A stretch of DNA of 64,000 bases. Origin: Vigna angularis. Its lineage: Eukaryota; Streptophyta; Magnoliopsida; Fabales; Fabaceae. The stretch spans positions 16,123,388 through 16,187,387 of the forward strand of contig NC_068980.1 of assembly GCF_016808095.1 (NCBI RefSeq), written 5' to 3'. Under the pieces are notes generated by a model that saw only the letters and a list, made by a program, of their open reading frames with translations, was not told the origin of the DNA and did not search any database. The translations under genes were made by a program, and so were the position numbers. This document shows, in pieces, positions 22,506-34,081 of this stretch; within the stretch, counting starts at the first letter, position 1; each line of letters begins with the position of its first letter.

Positions 22506-23470
22506 TTGTAGTAGAACCGGATTTTTCTTATCTTTGTCTTGTGAACTTTATTTTGCTACTCTTTTTAGAATAGGTGTTGATGTACTCAGTTTGAGACTTA
22601 TATCTCATGTGATGGTTTGGTATTGATATGTGTGTGATGACTATTGCTTGATGATGCTTTGATATTGATTGATGTTGAGATGTTGCACAAGATGCTGATA
22701 TATAGGTGGTTGTTCACGAACTATGTGAACAGATGCATGATGTTATGATTGTGATTATGATGCTAACCAGGATGTGTATTTGGTGTATGTGAAACATTGA
22801 ATTAGCTTATATGTGAGGTTTTGAACTCCAGAGTATTTGTTGTGAATGAGTGCTATTCTTTTGAAAGCATGAATGATTTTGCCCAGGTTTCTATGATTGA
22901 ACTATTTGCTTTCTTGTGTCATATGATCAAGGCCATTTTTGATTACCCATTTTCTTAGCCAATGTATGATTTTAGCCCAAATGAAAGAGAGCACAAAGTG
23001 TTCTACCCTTTTTGAACCTTAAGCCTTAAATAGATTAAATAAAATCCTTTGTGAAAATCTTTACCTTGAGTTAAGTTGAGAATCATGGTGTGGTATTGAT
23101 AAAGGTTCAAGTTTGGGGTTGATTGGGAGAATTGAAAAAGAAAGTAATGAAAAGCATTGAGCTAAGTATTGAGCAAGTATTAAAAAGAGAAAAGAAAATA
23201 GAATGTAAAGAAAGAAAAGCTCAATGAAAAAAGGGGAAAGTTGGGAATGAGTGAGATTGGTTTGTCTAAAGAGAGATTGTATTTGAATGATAAATTTATG
23301 AATGATTCTCTTAACTCAACGATTTTGTGATCTTGAAAAACCAATTTTTCTTCTTAGCCCAGCCACGTTACAAGCCATGGAAAGTCCTTGTGATGATACT
23401 TGTCTGTGAGTATGTTTGATTGTGGTAAATGAAAGGCAATTTTTTTCTATGTGACATTGGGATAAGTAGA
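22506..23470 (+). other. 3' untranslated region of an Athila-like element
   Basis: Matches 56112-56990. It holds a purine-rich tract at 23125-23240 and a CAAGTTTGGGGTTG motif at about 23108. No gene seen. Confidence 0.7.
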
Positions 23471-23480
23471 GTGAACGTGT

Positions 23481-24090
23481 AGTATCAACAACAAACAATA
23501 ATAACCAACAACAAACAAGGGCAATCAAACAACAACAACAAACAAGTTCAATCAAACAACAACAACAAACAAGTTCAACTAAACAACAACAACAAACAAA
23601 TTCAACAAAAAAAAACAATCAAGTTCAACAAATAAGTTCTTCAAAATGAAAACAAAAACGAAAACTAACCTTCAAAAGGTGGGTTCGTCAGAATAAAGTT
23701 TCGTCATAGTGAGAGAGAAAACATAATGCGTCTATGAAGGACAAGAGCACGAAAATAATCGGTTAAAACAAACAAAAACCATACATAAAGTAATTAATGC
23801 ATTTTGTATCAAATGAAAAAAAGATTACATGTTATGCTCGTCAAATTTCATTCGAGAAAAGTTTGAGAAAAGAAGAGAGTATCGCGTGCTAAGATAAAGT
23901 GAATGAATTTTCAATCTCCCGCTTAAATTTTTATTGAATTCACTAACCTTTTGACGTCGAATTTAAAATTCATTCGACATTTTATATCCTTTTACGTCGA
24001 ATTACAATTCCAAACGATGTTTAATAATTGCATTTATTTACAAAAATGCCACCGCTCAGTTTTAACGTTGGTTATTTAGTGGTTGGACAT
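23481..24090 (+). mobile_element. Unclassified 610-bp insertion with CAA-rich tandem repeats
   Basis: Not related to the flanking elements. Both sides carry TGAACGTGT (23472-23480 and 24091-24099), which could be a 9-bp target duplication or microhomology. The left quarter is a tandem array rich in CAACAACAAACAAGTTCAA (23482-23640). The right part has repeated ACGTCGAATT/AATTCGAC half-palindromes (23950-24020), and ends CCACTAAATAACC when reversed. No clear terminal inverted repeat and no protein domain; Mutator-like or CACTA-like origin is possible. Confidence 0.4.
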
Positions 24091-24103
24091 TGAACGTGTG
24101 ACA

Positions 24104-25245
24104 TTATGCTTGGTTTTCCTTGTTTTGACAGGAATTAAGATGAATTAGATGAAGAAGTTGAAGTTGCAAGGAGTTAGAGTCAGGAAAGGCTGGAAAAGTA
24201 GCACATAGAAGAATTGCAGATAGCGTTGAGCGTCATTTTGAGGCACTGAGCGCCAAGTTCTACTGTCTCACGCTTGAGCGCCACCGCTGAGCGTCAGTTT
24301 AGTGCCGCAACCACCGCTGGGTGCCCTTTTGGGGAGCTGAGCGCCAACGACATGGGCTTGGACCTGTTTTATGTTATTTTTATGAACTACTTAAGCTTTT
24401 GGACGACCTAGAGACAATATCTTTTGACAGAAAGAGGCGCAAAAACACTCCTTTCATCTCTCGGAGGCGGATTTTGGATGTAGAAGCTCTGATCTTTAAC
24501 TTTTAGGGTTTTATCTTTCATTTTTTTCCATATTTTCATCTAGTTTCACCATGTCTATGGTGAACTAAACCTCTATTGTTGTTGGAGAAACAATGTAATC
24601 CTTTGAAACTCTCATGTATTGAATTGATTTATATTATAAATGCTTTATTTCATTAATTGTTAGGGTTTTTCCTCTATGCTCTATGCATGCTTTGTTTAAC
24701 TCATTCAATTGCATGATTACTGATATTGTCAATATGGAAACATATGGGGAAATCTAGAACTGGGGAAATTCTCCCAAAAGCAATATTACCTAGACATAGG
24801 GATAGGATGGTTGGTTTCTTTTAAGCTTTTGTGTGAATGTAATGCATAATTAATTGCTGGATACAAGACATTGTGATCTAGTAATTAAGAGTAGGCTTTC
24901 TTCACCGAGACATCGGGTTTAAGGTAAATTAGAAAGTGGCATTAACATTAATGAAGAAGATGAATTCATAAATACATGAGAGTGGATAGGATAAGTCGGA
25001 AACCTCAACAACATAATCATTCCATATTTTATACACCAATCACCTGTGCATTCTTCAAGTTAATTGATCAACACTTGCATTCATATTTATTTTCTGCATT
25101 ATAAACACCATGATCTTGTTTACAAGTCTTAATTAATCAAGAATCCACATGAATGTCTAGGCCGTGAGTCTCTTGGGAAACGATACTTGGTCTTACCATT
25201 TATTATTACTTGATACGATTCGGTACATTTGTTGGACTCTTAACA
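24104..25245 (+). repeat. LTR 4 of family B chain (5'-truncated)
   Basis: Starts within the LTR at ATGCTTGGTTTTCC (compare 26447), so about 140 bp of the start are lost; it ends TTAACA at 25245. GAGCG-type motifs are at 24225-24345. It is followed directly by spacer sequence homologous to the region after the gag-protease frame of A1 (compare 53652). Confidence 0.82.
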
Positions 25246-26307
25246 GTGATTTAAAAACTTTGATTTTTTATTTTGATGATGTAATTAAAATTTTAGTTAT
25301 ATTTTATTATTTGGTTATGAGCCTCCTATGGCACAACATCTACTGATGGATGCTCTACAACATCTACTGATGTATGTTGCTATGATAAGATTGAGGAAGA
25401 TTAGCATCTACTGATGGATGATATGTGATTAAACACTTACTGATGGGTGTTGATAAGAAGAAGTGCACCTACTGACGAGTGCTGGAAGATGCATGTGTCA
25501 GGCTCACGACGTTAAACTAGCACTTACTGGGAGGCAACCCAGTTTTCTAAAATTTTTCTTGTTATTTGTTTCTACTTTTAGAATAGGTTGTGATGTACTT
25601 GGCTAAAACTTATATCTGATGCAATGGTTTGATGATGTTGTGTTGTGATGAATATTGCTTGATGATGCTATTATAATCGATTGATGTTGAGATGGTGCAT
25701 AAGATGCTGATATGCAGGTGGTTGCTCATAAGATGTGTGAACAGATGCATGATGTTATGATTGTGATTATGATGTTGAGCAGGATGTTTATCTGAATTAT
25801 GTAGAACTTTAAATTAGCTTGTTTGTGAGGTTTTGAGCTCTAGAGTTTGTGTTGTGAATGATTGTTATTCTGTTGAAAGCATGAATGATTTTTCCCAGGT
25901 TTCTATGATTGAATCGCTTGCTTGCATGTGTCATATGATCAAGGCCATCTGTTGTTATCCCTTTTTAGCCAATGCATGATTTTAGTCCAACAAAAAGAGC
26001 ACAATGTGTTCTATCCTTTGAACCTTGAGCCTTAAATCATGAAATAAAACCCTTTGTTGAAAATCTTTACCTTGAGTTAAGTTGAGAATATTTTGTGTGG
26101 TATTGATAAAGGTTCAAGTTTGGGGTTGTTGGGAAAAAGAAAATGAAAAGAATAAGCATTGAGTTAAGTATTGAGAAAATGAAAGCAAAGGAAAAAGAAA
26201 AGAAAAGAAAGAAAGAAAAGCTGAATGCAAGGGAAAGTTGGGAATAAGTGAAAGTTGAGTTACATCTTGTTTGCTTGAGGACAAGCAAAGTTTTAAGTTT
26301 GGGGTTG
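25246..26307 (+). other. Internal remnant with hairpins but no genes
   Basis: Spacer homologous to 53652-53905 fused at about 25545-25580 to 3' untranslated sequence homologous to 56165-57060; ORF2 has been removed. It holds five hairpins, one conserved box (25499-25543), and the motifs CAAGTTTGGGGTTG (about 26115) and TAAGTTTGGGGTTG (26294-26307, abutting LTR 5). Confidence 0.78.
25337..25482 (+). repeat. Array of five hairpins with conserved loop
   Basis: 25337-25352 (CATC/GATG), 25358-25379 (CAACAT/ATGTTG), 25405-25420 (CATC/GATG), 25432-25451 (AACAC/GTGTT) and 25465-25482 (GCAC/GTGC). Loops are TACTGATG except the last, TACTGACG. The second stem, CAACAT/ATGTTG, is not found in the other copies yet pairs. 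Confidence 0.8.
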
Positions 26308-27527
26308 TGATAACAGTTGAAAATACCGTTATTTGATACTTAATTTTGATACTAAAAACACCCTTTATGACTTAGAAACTAGCTTGAAATCATGCTTTTG
26401 GCTTTAGTTATGAGAATAAGAGAGTTGAAGGTGGAATTATTGGTTTTACGCTTGGTTTTCCTTGTTTTAACAGGAATTAGGATGGTTTGGAAGAAGAGTT
26501 GAAGTATTAAGGAATGGAACTCAGGAAAAGCTGGAAAATCATCAGAGAGAAGGACCGTAGGTGGCGCCTGAGCGCCCTTTTTGTGCCGCTGAGCGCCAGT
26601 TAGTACCGCAACTCATGCCTGGGCGCCCTAAGTTGGGGCGCTGAGCGCCAATCTCGTGGGCTTGGACTTTTTCTGTGCTCTATTTAAGGATTTAGACGTC
26701 CTAGGCTTGGAATCTTTTGACAGAGGAAGCGCAGAAACACTCTCTTGGAGGCGGATTTGGAGACGAAAGCTCTTATCTTCAACTTTTAGGGTTTTTCTAT
26801 CTCATTCTTTTCCATTATTCATCTAGTTTCACCATGTCTATGGTGAACTAAACTTCAATTGTTGTTGGGGAAATGATGTAATTCATTGAAACTCTCATGT
26901 ATTGAGTTGATTCTTATTTTAAATGCTTTGTTCATTAATTTTTAGGGTTTTTCCTCTATACTCTATGCTTGCTTTGTTTAACTCATTCATAGCATGATAA
27001 TTGATTTTTTTGATATGGACACATACGGGGAAATCTAGATCTGGGGAATTTCTCCTAAAAGCAGTATTGCCTAGACATAGGGATATGAGGGTTGGTTGCC
27101 TTTAAGCTTCTATGCGTTTATAATGCATAATTAATTGCTAGGGAGACAAGACATTGTAAACTAGTAATTAAGGATATGCTTTCTTCGCCGAGACATCGGG
27201 TCTAAAGTAAATTAGAAAGTGCCATTAACATTAATGAAGAAGACGCATTCATAAATACATGAGAGTGGATAGGATAAGTCGAACCCCCAACAACATAATC
27301 ATTCCATATTTTTACAAACCAATCACCTGTGCATTCTTATTGTCAATTGATCAACACTTGCATTCATGTTTATTTTCTGCATTTTAAACCAAAAGATTTT
27401 GTTCTCAAGTCATATTTAATCAAGAAATCACATAACTGTTTAGGCCGTGAGTCTCTTGGGAAACGATACTTGGTCTTACCATATTTATAACTTGATACGA
27501 TTCGGTACACTTGCCGAGGTCTTAACA
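26308..27527 (+). repeat. LTR 5 of family B chain (1220 bp)
   Basis: TGATAACAG to CTTAACA. PPT-side motif on its left and primer site on its right, so it is shared between two internal regions. It is the most complete family B LTR here. The terminal hairpin has one A-C mismatch (AACAG against CCGTT). Confidence 0.88.
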
Positions 27528-27533
27528 AGTTTT

Positions 27534-27551
27534 TGGCGCCGTTGTTGGGGA
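27534..27551 (+). promoter_or_regulatory. tRNA-Asp primer-binding site, two changes
   Basis: TGGCGCCGTTGTTGGGGA, two substitutions from the perfect tRNA-Asp complement. Confidence 0.85.
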
Positions 27552-27663
27552 CTCATGGTTTAACTATTCTATTTGTGTGATTATTGATTAGCTTTGATTT
27601 GATTTTTTTTATTTTGTTTTGTTTTGTTTTAAAAGTGCTTTTTAGGGTTTTGTTTTCTTGTGT

Positions 27664-27988
27664 ATGCAGGATACAATTAGAACTAGAAGTAAGAAAACCT
27701 CGAAACCTCTTCTTGAAGGATTGGACGAGAGTAGAAGGAGGAGGAGAATTTGAACATCTAGAGAATTATTCCCTTCTCTACAAAGACACTTTTACAACCT
27801 TCACTACAAAGATCTGACCATAGAACTAAAGAGATGGCTGGTGAAAATAATGGCAGATGCACTCTGGCAGATTACATAATAGTAGTTGGCCCTCATCATT
27901 TTAAAAACATTGCAAGGCCGAGGGTCAATGTTGCAAACATGGAAGTAAAGCCTGTGCTCATACAATTGGTGAAGAGCAACCAATTTAA
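27664..27988 (+). pseudogene. gag 5' fragment after LTR 5
   Basis: ATG at 27664 (MQDTIRTRSK), stop TGA at 27751-27753, then further gag homology to VKSNQF. It breaks off at 27988, inside the codons that precede NGLSHE in the other copies. What follows is unrelated repeat DNA. Confidence 0.82.
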
Positions 27989-28143
27989 GTGAGTCAACCC
28001 GTTTACCCACCAACTCGTGGTTGGTCGGGCCGGGTTCGAATTTTTTTGGCTCGCTAATAAATGAGCCGGGTTGGATTGACTCACTAAGTGACCAACCCGT
28101 GGTGGGCTGGGTCGGGTCAGGCCGGGTGGCCCGTTTTGACAGC
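27989..28143 (+). repeat. hAT-like transposon end (tentative)
   Basis: GC-rich block with inverted copies of CAACCCGT and GGGTTGG around GTCGGGCCGGG, ending GGCCCGTTTTGACAGCTCTA. Sequences of this kind (reversed TAGAGCTGTCAAAACGGGCC) are common at the ends of non-autonomous hAT-type elements in plants. The opposite end was not found. Confidence 0.35.
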
Positions 28144-28148
28144 TCTAA

Positions 28149-28395
28149 CAGTGATAACAAAATCACTTTCTTGAGAGCTAAGGCTCTATAACCTACGCCT
28201 AACTTGAGTGTCCGAGTGCCTTTTGCAGGTACCTTCCCCCATCTAGAGTACAACCGAACGACATCCAGAGTACAACCGAACGACATCCAGATTCCAAGCG
28301 AGCGGAGCACTCGATCCAAGCGTTCGGAAGGAAGACACGTCAGAAAAGGTTAGTCTCTCGGTCCTACAAATCCCTACCGAAACACAAAATAAATC
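28149..28395 (+). repeat. LTR 3'-end fragment (unassigned gypsy-like family)
   Basis: The reverse complement matches 45315-45500 in two blocks. It contains CTTGAGTGTCCGAGTGCC followed by TTTTGCAGGTAC, a sequence style typical of the U5 part of plant Tat/Ogre-like LTRs, and ends near CCGAAACACA. A 24-bp tandem duplication around GTACAACCGAACGACATCC lies at 28248-28290. Confidence 0.45.
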
Positions 28396-29244
28396 TGGAA
28401 AATAACCGCAATCGATTCTTAACATGAGAGAAATATTCATTATTGTTGGTAAAATATGTGTTAAAGTACTTGTATCTCAATTTCAAAACGAAAACGGAAT
28501 AAAAAAATAAAAAATTTAAACATGAATTAATTACAAAAAATAAAAAAAATTGAAAATTCTTTCTATTTAAATGTAATTTAATTTTTTAAATTTAAATTAT
28601 CAAATTCCTCTCTTTAAAGTTTTAAAATTTCAATATTTTAATTTTTTATTTAAATGATATATATAAAATGTTTCAACCTTTTTATAAAAGGATAATGATA
28701 CTTTGAATACATTCTTTTTACAACATTTTAACATCATCTAGGTGTCATTTTGTGATTGGTTTAAAATTACTTCATAATAAATAATAATAATCATAAACAC
28801 CAACATGAACCAATCACATAATGTCACATACATGATGTTGTAGAAAAAATGTTGTGAAATTATGATTATCCTTTATCAAATTAACTATGCTTCACCATTT
28901 TTTTCCTAACATGCTACGACATGTATTTCTTTCTTTTGCATAAAGTTTTTTCATGTGAGATTGATTAACTGTTCCTACTTTCGTCTGGATAAGATAAACC
29001 ATCACAAAGTTAACATGGATTAAATGGTTGTGTTGTTGGGATGATGAGAAACAGTGTCAATAACAAATGATTGTTCGATAAGCATTTTCTTTCACTTCGT
29101 CTTCACACTCTGAACCACCTTTGATCTTCATCTTCGCCACACAACACACCCTTTAAACTTCATTTCCATCGCATCACATGATTCAAACCTCCATTTTCTC
29201 ACACCCGGAGCTTCTTCCAGTTCCGGGAATCCCTTCCTGAAACC
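28396..29244. other. AT-rich DNA upstream of the galactosyltransferase pseudogene
   Basis: No repeat boundaries or coding sequence recognised. It presumably includes the former promoter and 5' untranslated region of the gene starting at 29245. Confidence 0.4.
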
Positions 29245-29985
29245 ATGCCTTCTTCTTCACCCAAATCCTTCTACCCTCGTCCTTCCCCTCGCAGAACCAC
29301 CTTCCTCATTCTCACATGCCTCTTCCTCTCTCTCTCTCCGCTTTCTTCTTCGCTTTCCTCAGACCCCTTTGGGATTGGGACCCTCCCTGCTCCAACCGCA
29401 CCCCCACATCGGTTCGAGTCCTCTGGGACCACCGCCCCACCGCCCACCACGACCCTCCGCTTCATCACAGACACAAAGTTATTGCCTTTGTGGGCATTCA
29501 AACCGGGTTCGGATCCGTGGGCAGGCGCCAATCTCTCAAGAACACTTGGTTTCCTTCCGATCCACATGCACTTCAAGGGTTCAACCTTTCTTTCTTTATT
29601 TATTTCCTCTTCTTTGCAATGTTTGTTTTTCGACAAAACTTAAGTATAGATTCACTTCGCTAATCTGGGTAATAAAGAATCTCACCTCGCAGAAGTGAGT
29701 CTTCAATTGTCATTCGAGAATAGCACTTGTGATCCTGCACGTAAGTTAACGACAGGAAAGACTTGACCTTTTACCTTATGCGTGTGTCCCAACTCCACCA
29801 CTAGGCTGAGTGTTGTGGATTTTGGTATCTATTTGTATGAGAAGTATTTAAGTAATCTTATTGGATAACTGTTATTGATCTGCTTTATTTTGGGAAATGA
29901 GATTACTTGGATTTTCTGATAAACACTCCATTTTAAAGTATATATAAGTGGAGGATAGAATGAGCAGTACAATAAAGAGGAAAGG

Positions 29986-31388
29986 CACCAGTTGTAAATG
30001 TTTATAGGCCTTGGTTCTATAACTGAGGCATTCGGAGGCGAAGTAAAAAGGTTAAGGTTTATACTTCGGTTTTGGACCGAGATAAAACGAAACAGAAATA
30101 TGCCTCGGTTCTTAGACAACCGAGGCAATAACGTGTGTGTTTTTCTTTTTTTTTCAGACTTTCCTCGTTCATTCATGTCAACCAAACTCAATTTCCCATT
30201 CAGCTCAAGAATCTAACACAACCAAAAAAACCATAACAGAAATCAAACAAATCCCAGTATTATAACAACCAATAATCAATGTCAAAAATCTGTCTACAGA
30301 TGCAGCAAACAATGTCCAAATTACAACCCACAAATTACAATGAGAAAAAAATCATATTCAGAAACGCAAATACAGAGATATGAAGATGGACTTAAGCTGA
30401 AGAAACTCAGAAGCAGAGACGAAGATGGACTTAACAAGAGCATCTCCGACCACCAGAAGCAGCGTCGTTTCCATTGTCACTAGGAAACCCCGATTCCTCT
30501 GTCGCAGCCTCGAAAACTGCATCTTCCCCACCGGAGTCGACGCCGGAGTCGCGCACGTCGGCATTCGGCACTTGCTCTCCTCTCGGTCTTTTGTTCTCTG
30601 CTCCAACCTGAGAACCCTTGTGGAGGAAGTGAAGCTGTTGGGGTTTGACCCTCTGAAGGTGACCTTCGATGTGGCCTCCTTCCGCGAATCCTCCGTCCAC
30701 CGCCACAGATCTGCCTTCCGCCCCTCCATGCGCGCAGATCTGCTCTCCGCCGCTCCATGTGCCCAGATCTGCCCTCCGTCACCTTCCTCCGTCACCGCTG
30801 CGTCGTCGTCGCCGTTGCGTTCTCGTCGCCGCGTCCTCGCCGCCACTGCGTCCTCGTCGTCGTTGCGTTCGCGGTGTCGAGTTCTCACCGCCGCTGCGTC
30901 CTCGTCGCTGTGTCCTCGCCGTTGCGTCCTCGCTGTCGCCGTTGAGTCCACCGTCGTTGCCCATCGCACATCGCAGGAGGAATATCGCGAGGTGGAGAAG
31001 AGGCAGAGAAGAGAGAAGAGGCGGAGGTGCTTTGGGGAAAAGAGAGAAGAGGCAGAGAAGAGAGAAGAGGCGGAGGTGCTTTGGGGAAATGAGCATGGAT
31101 GTATCGATTTAGAGCCCAATATGCCTCGGGTGCATGCCAACCGAGGCCGATTTAGAGCCCAATATGCCCCGGGTCCATGCCAACCGAGGCCGTATCTTTG
31201 CTACGTGAGGATTATGCCTCGGTTCACTCTAATAACCGAACCAGTATCACTTTTAGACACCGGTTGCTTAACAACCGAGGCATATAATGCTTTTAAAATT
31301 ACAAGACTGCCACCGCGTTTTGATATGCTTCGGTTCAGTAAAAACCGAGTCATAATGTACGAGTTAAAAACGTCATTTTTTACTAGTG
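29986..31388. mobile_element. Non-autonomous CACTA element 1 in first intron
   Basis: The right end reversed is CACTAGTAAAAAATGACG and the left end is CACCAGTTGTAAATG. Subterminal regions carry many short inverted copies of GCCTCGGTT/AACCGAGGC, as expected for CACTA transposase-binding repeats. The same repeats and ends occur in the element at 34082. The 3-bp flanks (AGG and GAG) do not match cleanly. The centre (30500-30990) is unusually GC-rich with repeated GCGTC/CGCCG and looks coding in several frames, but no domain is recognisable. Tandem duplications of about 43 bp are at 31010-31090 and 31105-31190. Confidence 0.75.
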
Positions 31389-31913
31389 GAGGTAGAAAGA
31401 AGAAATAGGATGTAGATAAAATACGGTAGAAATGAGATGGGGGAGAAAGTGAATGATTTGCGTTGTCTTATATTAAACTGTTATCTCTGATTTGCTTTAG
31501 AAACAGGAGTTGCTTCGGATCATGGGTGTCACTAGAAAAGAAAAGACAGATAAATAAGAAATTTGGTAGAAATGAGCTGGAAGAGGAGATGAATATATGT
31601 TTCTAACTATTTGATTGCTTGGAGTTGTTGTCATTGCCGTGTCTTCTTAAGTTGTATTGCAGTTTTAGCATAGAAGATACTAGGTTCTTATTTGTATTTG
31701 TGTGGCCTAATTCAGATTTATCCAACATATCAAAATTTGTGGACAGAAGGGGGAATTAATCTACTTTTACAGAAATGATTTTAATTTTATATCAATCCAT
31801 TTTGTTTACATTACTTGAGAATTAAAATGTAAAATAATTCTAGAGAGCTTTATTAGCAAGAGAGGAGGAGGGCATCTTATTAATAAGATAACATGCAGTT
31901 AAGATGGCATCCC

Positions 31914-32429
31914 CTAGTGATGGACAGGAATATGGACACCAAGCAAAAGGGTACGAGCAGTTTCAACCAAGTGTCTATTTTTGCGTTCTGCTATACCATT
32001 TTGCTGCGGTGTATGAGGACAAGTAAACTGATGTAAGATACCATAGGAACTCAAGATGGCAAAAAAGGAGGATGAGAAATACTCTTTTGCATTATCACTT
32101 CTTAATATTTTGATTACTTGACCAAATTGATTCTTGATTTCATTCAAAAAAGATGTAAAGATAGCTAACAATTCAGAATGATTTTTCATAAGATAAACCC
32201 AAGTACATCTTGAATATTCATCAATAAAGATAACAAAATATCTAAAATCAAATGAGGAAATACGACTAGGTCCCCATATATCATAATGGATGATGGAAAA
32301 ACTAGAATTACATATTGATTGAGACCTTTTAGGAGAGGAAGATCTAACATGTTTTCCTAATTGACATGACTCACATTCTAAGGTTTGGAGACCACTAAGT
32401 TCAGGACACATCTTTTTTATAGTTATTGT
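31914..32429 (-). pseudogene. Ty1/copia integrase fragment
   Basis: The minus-strand frame contains the zinc-finger remnant CESCQLGKHVRSS, then YDIWGP, FIDEYSRCTWVYLMK, LRSDNAKEYFS and the HTPQQNGIAERKNRHL motif, i.e. the integrase catalytic core of a copia element. No LTR, RT or gag is seen around it. Upstream (in its own sense) it is cut by the TRIM at 32430-32797, beyond which a few more codons can be made out. Confidence 0.85.
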
Positions 32430-32797
32430 TGTTGGAAGTCTCACATCGACTAGAGATAAAGCCAATTCATAGTTTATAAGTGGGTACAAACTTCACCATA
32501 CAAGCCGGTTTTGTGGGGTTGAGTTAGGCTTAAAGTCCATTTCTAACATGGTATCAGAGCCATGGTTAGAGTCTATCCTAGCGATATTGTTGTTTGCTGG
32601 GCATATTGTTCCACATGCTATCAGACCACCCATTGTCTAATCCCACGCTCATGTATAAACCTCGGCATGAGGAGGGTGTGTTGGAAGTTCCACATCGACT
32701 AGAGATAAAGCCAATTCATACTTTATAAGTGGGTGCAAACCTCACCATACAAGTCGGTTTTGTGGGGTTGAGTTAGGCTTAAAGTCTACTTCTTACA
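32430..32797 (+). mobile_element. TRIM element, complete (368 bp)
   Basis: Two 119-bp terminal repeats (32430-32548 and 32679-32797), both starting TGTTGGAAGT and ending in AACA or TACA. A primer site TGGTATCAGAGC (initiator Met tRNA) follows the first at 32549-32560. A purine tract GGCATGAGGAGGGTG precedes the second. Perfect 5-bp target duplication ATTGT (32425-32429 and 32798-32802). No coding capacity; typical terminal-repeat retrotransposon in miniature. It is inserted in the copia fragment. Confidence 0.95.
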
Positions 32798-32802
32798 ATT
32801 GT

Positions 32803-33914
32803 GATACATAAATTCAAAGGATATTATTTATTAGAATATTAAATTAAGTAATAATAATTTAAATGTTTTTTAAGATATTATTTATTTATAGTTTTAAAAT
32901 CTTATATACTTTTCATAATATAAAAATAGTTATATATAATTTTGTATAATTTAGTTAATTTTTTTTAACAATTTTCATAATTTATAAAAAAAATAAATTA
33001 AAAGTAATGATTTTGAAAATTGTATGTAATTTCAGTAAAAATTGTCATTTAAACATAATTTATGTTACATCCTAACATTATTTTGTTTGTATGCACCAAA
33101 CATTAAATGTGATTATACATTATCATATTATTATCCTTTTATTTTTTTATCTCACTGTATTCTGTTATATCATGTTAATCTAATCTAACTAGCCCTTATC
33201 AAACATCTTCAAGAACAAATAATATTTTTTCTATCATCCAATTGCAAACTGTGGTATATGATAAAGTTGTTGACTTTTATAATAACTATTTGAGAACTCA
33301 TACTCATAATGATTTGGTGTAAAATTTTTAGAATAACAATGCATTCTACTGACTGAGCTCCACCTTTAATGGCTGTCATACTAGAGTGAGTACAGATGTG
33401 TGTACATCAGTATATTCAATTTTCAGGCTCTGTTATAAATATATTTACAAACAAAACAATATGAAAACTGATGTCCTCCTTTTACTGAAGTGTCAACTGT
33501 CAACTATACTGTGTAGAAAATTATTTTCACCACCATTTTCCTAGGGGAATGGATTTTTAACATTGATTTTTAGTGCATGTTTTGATGAAGGATAAAAGAG
33601 ATAAAGTTTAGAAAAGGGAATGGCTTAAATAAGCGTCCCAGGTATTGATGAATGAATTTGAGAAAATAAATTATTATCCTATAAGATCCTCAGTTATTTA
33701 TTTCTATGAATATTTTAAATAGTTTATGACAGCCTTAAGCATCCACTCACAGTGAAGGATAATCAATCAAATTCTCATTGTTTTGTCATTTTTTTTATTC
33801 TCTTTCTTTTGGTCTCTTCACCTCTTCCAACCATGCCAATGTAAGCTTGAGGATCAAATGTTTTGTAATGTGTGATATCTTGCCTCATCATCACTTCTGT
33901 GATAAATCTTGCAG
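32803..33914. other. AT-rich intron-like DNA
   Basis: No exon of the galactosyltransferase, no RNA gene and no repeat border recognised. It ends in a pyrimidine-rich acceptor region TCTTGCAG before the exon at 33915. Confidence 0.4.
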
Positions 33915-34081
33915 GTATGAGCCACTATCTAATTTGCTTGGAAAGGAATATTTTCTTCATGCTTATGGTCCAATATATGCTCTTTCTGCCGATGTCGTAT
34001 CAAGCTTGGTAGCGCTTAAGAATAACAGGTATGTTCCATTATGAAGAACTTCCTATAGTATCTTGGGATAATTGTCTCTTA

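Noticed and set aside
29986..31391. Clean 3-bp target duplication for CACTA element 1
   Set aside because: Flanks AGG and GAG do not match; only element 2 has a perfect duplication (TTA).
30425..31408. 327-codon ORF in CACTA element 1
   Set aside because: Long frames on both strands come from GC-rich repeats (Ser/Arg/Val-rich); no domain and no start context.
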